Shown here in pieces: positions 20,457 to 24,786 of a stretch of 24,786 nt of DNA. Numbering within the stretch: position 1 is the stretch's first letter; every line of letters starts with the position of its first letter. Source of the DNA: Chara braunii (taxonomy: Eukaryota; Streptophyta; Charophyceae; Charales; Characeae); the NCBI GenBank assembly GCA_003427395.1, contig BFEA01000402.1, positions 1,384,430 through 1,409,215 on the forward strand, written 5' to 3'. The position numbers and the translations under genes are program-made. A model generated the notes under the pieces. That model was given only the letters and a program-made list of their open reading frames with translations. It did not search any database and had not been told where the DNA came from.

Positions 20457-21623
20457 AAGTTACAGAACTGTACACAATCTGCACTAAGACACTCTTTGAT
20501 GCTTACCGCAGCGTAGTACACAGACCGACTTATAATTGAACTAGTTAATTGGTGGCTGCGTCAAAGAGTATGTACATTTGGGTCCAACAGGTAAGTTCGG
20601 GTTCCTACAAACGAAACTACTTCGACTAGTTCGCAAGAGAAGCACAATGAACAAAAAACAGTTCTAAACTATGCTGTCTATTGGATGTTAATGGCTGTAC
20701 ATCTAACTAATCAAAATAAAAATAGAATCATTTGTTGGGTCTGTTTGCAGAGTGGAATCTTGCCCAAACTTATCACCTGGAATCTACCCCTCCCTCAATT
20801 CTTCCTAAATGTCTCTTGTCGTCAAGGTCCCTGAGCAATCCGGACAGCGTGCGTGTCTAACGGTGTGCACACGGCCCACCCATGTGCCCCGAGTCCTGCT
20901 GAGCTGGCCAGTCCTGCACAGTCTTTATCCTCGCGTGCAGCGAGCCTTACACCGACCGATTGGCTGATCAGGAGGCGTTTTTATGGACGGCCCCCGAAGT
21001 CAGGAATTATTTAACGTATAGACACCCGGTCTCGTCTGTCCCATAGGGCTGGCCTGCCCTTCAGAACCCCTCTATAGCGCAGCGAGCAGACAAAGGACAA
21101 AGCAGCAAAGCATGCATGCTCTACTCCCGGTGGGTTGGCATGGTGACCGGGACCCAGTGTTTCGTCCAGGGCCCTTCAGATAGCACCGCCCTCTCCTTCC
21201 AAATGCTCCATGTGAAGATTGACGACTCTCAAGGTTGAGTGCACACAACTCCTCACATGAGAGGACTCTCAAGACAGAACACACATCCTCACGGTAAGAA
21301 GTGTCGAAGAGGGTAGATAAGGTCAACCACAGAAATTCTCACCAGATGACCCAATGTTGATTGTAAGACCAATCGCTGCTTCGGCACAACCAGCATTGCA
21401 CAACCGTTCCACCTCAGCATCAATCACACACCGGATAGTTATCATCACACTGCGAACACCCAATAATCACCGCTTAGCCTTCCTGGTGAACCCCTCTCCA
21501 CCTGGGTCGCCTACTTATCTTCGCCGTCCTCACTACACACATCCCACGGCACGGTCGCTCACCACACACACCATGTGTATGTACCGCATTAGGCAGAAGA
21601 TAAGCGCCAGATTAGCGCACTGA
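20457..21623 (-). other. Retrotransposon leader between gag and the PBS-like site
   Basis: About 1.2 kb of untranslated leader. Open frames here (21072-21326 minus, 21354-21623 plus) have no domain. CCAATGTTGAT at about 21352 also occurs in the LTRs (about 13229 and 21828). No gene is seen. Confidence 0.6.
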
Positions 21624-21641
21624 ACCACAACTTCGATACCA
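21624..21641 (-). promoter_or_regulatory. Primer-binding site (tRNA 3'-end complement)
   Basis: On the minus strand, three bases after the LTR terminal CA, TGGTATCGAAGTTG follows. TGGTATC matches the complement of a tRNA 3' CCA end, as in initiator-Met-primed plant elements (TGGTATCAGAG). Agreement breaks down after seven bases, so the primer identity is uncertain. Confidence 0.6.
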
Positions 21642-21644
21642 AAT

Positions 21645-22579
21645 TGCAAGGAAGATGAGCAATAGCGAACTTCAGAAATCAAACAGCATCATACACATGA
21701 GACCAGATAGTCGTGACCTCGAACCAATAGCAGAATTGCATCACGAGTTTCACCAAATAAGAGCACACCAAAAGCTCATAATTGACAATGCTGGAATAGT
21801 CTCATCATCATCAACGAAGAACCAATGTTGATATCCTATCTGGCGCTCGGCGCCCAGACTACGAATGGCAGATACAATCTAGCCTAGACTACAATGCCGC
21901 TGATGACGTCAACAACTCCCCGAAGTACGAGCAGATCTCGGACAATGCCGTACGCTTCAAGCACCAGGTATGTCTCTCGTATCACTCACAACCCCGTTCC
22001 CCAACTCACAGATGCCACATGCACCCAAGGACCACCATGCGCCCCATCCAGCATACAGCAGCGCAGCTCGGCTACGGCTGCCTGCCCCTTCCAGCTCGCC
22101 CGTGAGCGCGTGAGCCTGGCCAGCACTAGCGCAGCAGCGCTTGCGCAGCATGCAGCCAGTGCCCGAATGTCGAATGCGTGGGCTGGCCCTTTCCTAAATG
22201 GAAGTGGCCAGCCTGCTTGCGTGGAGCCTGGCTGCGCTGGGCCCCTGCCCAGAAGCTTCCGGTAGGCCGAGGGAGGCTGGTCCTCAGACCAAACGAATCA
22301 GGCCCAGGGCCACTGACAGTTACCCGTGCCCAATTGCCCGCTGTCTGAGTTGGGTCTATGCTGCGTATCTTGCCCGGGGCCTGACTTAGATACATTCGGT
22401 AAAGGAGGCCAGGGCCTGGGCGCCTGCAACCAACTGGCGCTGCACAACTGCCTGAATTCCCCAGTTGCGTGGTGACCCCAAAATGGCCTGTAGGCCTCGG
22501 TCGTGCCTGCCTTCACTTAGGGCGGCCGACTGTGAGGAAAATAGGGCCTGTAGGGCATATCGAGGCCCTGTGCCTCACA
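21645..22579 (-). repeat. 5' LTR (right), 935 bp, uninterrupted
   Basis: On the plus strand it runs TGCAAGGAAG...GTGCCTCACA, and it matches the left LTR throughout. It carries the 14 bp and 34 bp missing from the left copy (22393-22406 and 22306-22339). It holds a TGACGTCA box (21904-21911) and a GGCGC/GCGCC hairpin (21842-21854). As the 5' LTR it would carry the element promoter, firing leftward; I could not place a TATA box with confidence. Confidence 0.92.
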
Positions 22580-22611
22580 CAAAAGTTATTCAGTTGTTTT
22601 TTCTGCATAAC

Positions 22612-22765
22612 ATTGTTTTTTTTCAAAATTTTTTTTTATTATTATTATTATTTTTTTTTTTTTTTTTTTAGCTGGGACCTCCTTTGGTCCTTGCACGGCC
22701 GAGCCGCAAGGTGACCCGATCCGCCCGGCTGGTAGCCCAGGCCTGAACCAAAGAAAAAACAAAAC
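22612..22765 (-). repeat. Poly-T flanked short element, possible SINE
   Basis: A T-rich run (22617-22670, including ATTATTATTATT and T16 or longer) borders an 80-bp GC-rich core, then an A-rich (CAAAA)n stretch (22751-22775). Poly-T on the plus strand could be the 3' tail of a minus-strand short retroposon. The core (GCTGGGACC...GGCCTGAACC) lacks clear A and B boxes, so the class is open. Confidence 0.4.
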
Positions 22766-22824
22766 AAAACAAAATCGCAGTAGGCATATTACATGTGCTT
22801 CTCCAGTCTCTGTCATGTTTCCTG

Positions 22825-22885
22825 AATGCCTGTGCCTTCTGTAGCTCTGGTGCTGATACCTGGTATCTGGTCCATTCCACTTGCA
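22825..22885 (+). repeat. Partial copy of permease exon sequence in the upstream intron
   Basis: CTGATACCTGGTATCTGG and TCCATTCCACT here match coding bases exactly 100 bp downstream (to about 22985). The translated copy reads ALVLIPGIWSIPLA, against ALVLIPCIWSIPLA in the exon. The duplicate ends at the splice acceptor TTGCAG. Confidence 0.85.
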
Positions 22886-22886
22886 G

Positions 22887-23271
22887 GGCCCGTACGGTTT
22901 CGAAGACACGATCGGTGCAGGAGGCGCACCTCTGACATTTATAGCACTGGTTTTGATACCTTGTATCTGGTCCATTCCACTCGCTCTTCTAACTGCAGAG
23001 CTGTCGTGCATGATTCCAGAGAGTGGAGGCAACGTGGTATGGGTCCACAGGGCGTTTGGTCCTTTCTGGGCCTTCTTCAACGGCTGCATTGCAAGCGCAT
23101 GCAGCATCTTGGACAACGCACTTTATCCCGTCCTTTTCATCGACTACGTCAATGCCATCACCTTCAACTTTGAGGAAGGGAATGGGATGTCGTCGTCATT
23201 GTGCATGCTGATCAAGGTTGCTCTTGCTGTGTCCGTAGCGGTTGTCAACATATGTGGAATCGACCTCATCG
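22887..23271 (+). CDS. Exon of an APC-family amino-acid/polyamine permease (plant LAT/PUT type)
   Basis: This exon encodes about 128 residues of a multi-pass membrane carrier that would import polyamines or amino acids by proton-coupled exchange. It starts GPYGFEDTIGAGG, the conserved first-helix loop motif of plant L-type/PUT permeases. It continues through a hydrophobic helix (FIALVLIPCIWSIPLALL), TAELSCMIPESGGNVVWV, the FGPFWAF and LDNALYPVLFIDY motifs, and a last helix ending VVNICGIDLIG. Boundaries: acceptor CCATTCCACTTGCAG before 22887 and donor G|GTGAGC at 23272, leaving phase 1. Flanking exons are not found in the window; upstream ones would have to lie beyond or within the retrotransposon-filled region. 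The exon has no stop, unlike everything else here, which supports a live gene. A gene fragment remains possible. Confidence 0.82.
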
Positions 23272-23612
23272 GTGAGCAGTAACCAAACCCACCATCCCAT
23301 GTGGCTGAATGCTATATGCACGTACTGACTGTCGCAGTCACGAGTTTGACTCCTGGTGCATTTGTAGCAGTGCTAAAGATATGTGGAATCGACCTTAGTG
23401 GTGACTAACGAAACTCTCATCCCATGTGTCACACACAGCGAAAAAGGTCAAAAAGGTCATGAGTTCAAATCCTCAAGCGTTGTAGCGGTGTTCAACATAT
23501 GTGGAATTGACCTCCTTGGTGAGTAACGAAACTCATCCCACGTGGGTGAACCCTACACACATGGATTAACTATCACAGATAGCTAACCAGGTCATGAGTT
23601 CGAATCCTGGTG
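23235..23612 (+). repeat. Three-fold tandem array of exon tail + 5' splice site + B-box-like motif
   Basis: Units begin at 23235, 23364 and 23482 (spacing 129 and 118). Each holds GTAGCRGT, then ATATGTGGAAT, GACCT, GGTGA(G/C) and, about 85-100 bases on, a GAGTTYRAATCCT-like motif (about 23341, 23461 and 23597). Unit 1 overlaps the true exon end (VVNICGIDLIG and GTGAGC). Unit 3 keeps GTGAGT; unit 2 has GTGACT. The last B-box-like copy, GAGTTCGAATCCTGG, is close to the tRNA T-arm consensus. Confidence 0.85.
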
Positions 23613-23639
23613 GAATCAGATGGGTACAATAAGATTAGG

Positions 23640-24060
23640 AGTTATGGGCCTGGGCTACGCTGCTCTTGAAAACCAGCATCCCAGCATTGGTCAGTGACCA
23701 AACCCATCAACGTCCGAGGTGGCGTGGAGTCATAAACAAACCCTGATTTAAACCCCACTCTGGTGCTGCAGACTGAATAACCAAACCCAGCACTGGTGAG
23801 TGATGAAGTGATCAAAGCCAACGACAACACTGAAGGGGGATAAAAAGGAAAACAAACAAAAAGCACCGGCGACTGGGCATGTGATCAAACCAAGCAGCAT
23901 TATACAAAGCAGCACTGGGCAGTGACCAAGTGACATAGACAAACCCTGAGTGAGTCCCACAAGCAAACCCTGAGTTAGTCCCACTCTTCTGTTGGCAATG
24001 CTGAGAACACCTGATATAAGGGACGCTGGGCCCGGATGCTGGTCCTGGTGTCCAGTATTT
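23640..24060. other. Degenerate minisatellite-like intron or intergenic DNA
   Basis: No gene is seen. Phrases such as CAGCAYTGGKSAGTGA, GACCAA and CAAACCCTGAGTKAGTCCCAC recur (for example 23684, 23790, 23910 and 23940-23985). This suggests a decayed tandem repeat. Confidence 0.55.
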
Positions 24061-24099
24061 GTATTATCTCTTCTCTTCTCTTATCTACCTTAAAGCAAA

Positions 24100-24357
24100 A
24101 AGCGGTCCTCGTGTGACGCTCCCACTGGGCCCAACAAAAATCGGGCAGGGAGTCCGCGCGGGGTGCCGCAGGGGACCGAGGAGGGCACGTCGGTTGGGGG
24201 GGGCGTATTTGCGATAGGGTCGTGTTGGCGCATGGGGGTCGCGTCGGTTCGAGGGGCGGGGCCAGCAGGACACTTGCGGGCCGAGGGAAGGCACTGAGAA
24301 TCGAACTGCGCAGACTGCCCCGCCCAGACTGCCGGGTGGCGGGGCCGGAGTGTGCCG

Positions 24358-24358
<1 letters not shown>
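24100..24358. other. GC- and CpG-rich segment
   Basis: The segment is clearly richer in G, C and CpG than the surrounding DNA, with G8 near 24195 and GGGGCGGGGCC near 24255. No open frame shows a domain. It could be promoter-proximal DNA of a gene to the right, but no core promoter element was identified. Confidence 0.45.
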
Positions 24359-24464
<106 letters not shown>

Positions 24465-24538
24465 GGTGACGGGCGGGCTGCTCGTGTGAGCATCAGGGAC
24501 TTGCAGGCGAGGGGGCGAAGTGACAGTGTGAAAGGGAG

Positions 24539-24541
<3 letters not shown>

Positions 24542-24594
<53 letters not shown>
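24542..24594. repeat. (GA)n microsatellite
   Basis: An uninterrupted GA run of about 26 units lies just upstream of the possible short exon at 24612. Confidence 0.98.
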
Positions 24595-24596
<2 letters not shown>

Positions 24597-24601
24597 TTTT
24601 C

Positions 24602-24690
24602 CATCGATAGGATGAGCAACGCACCGGCCAACAGGTAAGTCTCTAGCCCCGCGACTGGCCTTATGCTACTTTCATCGATAGGATGAGCAA
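24602..24690 (+). repeat. 18-bp direct repeat, period 71
   Basis: CATCGATAGGATGAGCAA occurs exactly at 24602-24619 and 24673-24690. The splice-donor-like site at 24635 lies between the copies. Confidence 0.93.
24612..24634 (+). CDS. Possible 23-nt first coding exon with consensus donor
   Basis: ATG at 24612 opens MSNAPAN and meets ACAG|GTAAGT (donor at 24635), a near-perfect 5' splice site. It follows a (GA)n tract, which is common in plant 5' UTRs. No downstream exon is in the window and no protein family can be recognised from seven codons, so this is a weak call. Confidence 0.25.
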
Positions 24691-24736
24691 AATCGAATGA
24701 ATCTTTCATTGGAACATCGAAATATACGCTACTACG

Positions 24737-24737
24737 C

Positions 24738-24786
<49 letters not shown>
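24737..24786. repeat. (GT)n microsatellite at window edge
   Basis: GT dinucleotides run from about 24740 to the last base. The right end is outside the window. Confidence 0.98.

Larger units (their letters stand above)
13052..22579 (-). mobile_element. Ty3/gypsy chromovirus-type LTR retrotransposon, degenerate, nearly full length
   Basis: Read on the minus strand: 5' LTR (22579-21645), PBS-like site, leader, gag, protease, RT, RNase H, integrase, chromodomain, PPT-like site, 3' LTR (14869-13052). The RT-RNase H-integrase order identifies Ty3/gypsy, and the C-terminal chromodomain marks a chromovirus-type element. LTRs begin and end TG...CA. CAAA is present on both flanks (13048-13051 and 22580-22583), consistent with a short target duplication. 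By hand the LTRs are roughly 96% identical outside indels, so the insertion is not ancient. All coding parts nevertheless carry stops or frameshifts and RT catalytic residues are lost. The 3' LTR is interrupted by mitochondrial DNA. Confidence 0.92.

Noticed and set aside
23585-23615. A true tRNA gene at the GAGTTCGAATCC motif
   Set aside because: There is no acceptor stem, anticodon arm or A box at the right distance. Only a T-arm-like motif is present.

Overview
The window reads as a repeat-dense stretch of a plant-type nuclear genome. It holds a LINE, a chromodomain-bearing Ty3/gypsy element, an inserted piece of plant-type mitochondrial DNA (trnC, atp9, rps11), one exon of a plant-style amino-acid/polyamine permease, and many microsatellites. 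A mitochondrial rps11 next to atp9 points away from most flowering plants and toward a streptophyte alga or bryophyte-grade plant. A characean alga such as Chara is my best guess, but this is inference only.

Layout. 1-380: (GA)n and purine-rich DNA. 380-2870: about 2.4 kb of C/T-rich, G-poor DNA built from degenerate nested tandem repeats, directly upstream of a LINE. 2940-11181: a degenerate plus-strand LINE with ORF1 (CCHC knuckle), ORF2 (endonuclease, reverse transcriptase, zf-RVT knuckle), a long 3' region and an A-rich tail. 11202-12478: a diverged LTR-like sequence with a 183-bp tandem duplication. 13052-22579: an almost complete but dead chromovirus-type Ty3/gypsy element on the minus strand, with gag, protease, RT, RNase H, integrase and chromodomain. 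Its two LTRs, PBS-like and PPT-like sites and a short target duplication are all recognisable. Its left (3') LTR is split by about 930 bp of mitochondrial DNA (13766-14696); the right LTR keeps the unoccupied site. 22887-23271: one exon of a permease. After it the exon tail, its 5' splice site and a tRNA B-box-like motif recur as a three-fold tandem array (23235-23612). 23640-24786: minisatellite-like, GC-rich and (CA)n/(GA)n/(GT)n DNA with a possible short first exon.

Nothing here forms an operon or a working pathway. The only apparently intact protein-coding sequence is the permease exon. The element genes are broken by frameshifts and by stops that are mostly TAG. Most of those TAGs sit where CAG or TGG would be expected, which fits cytosine deamination of silenced, methylated copies.
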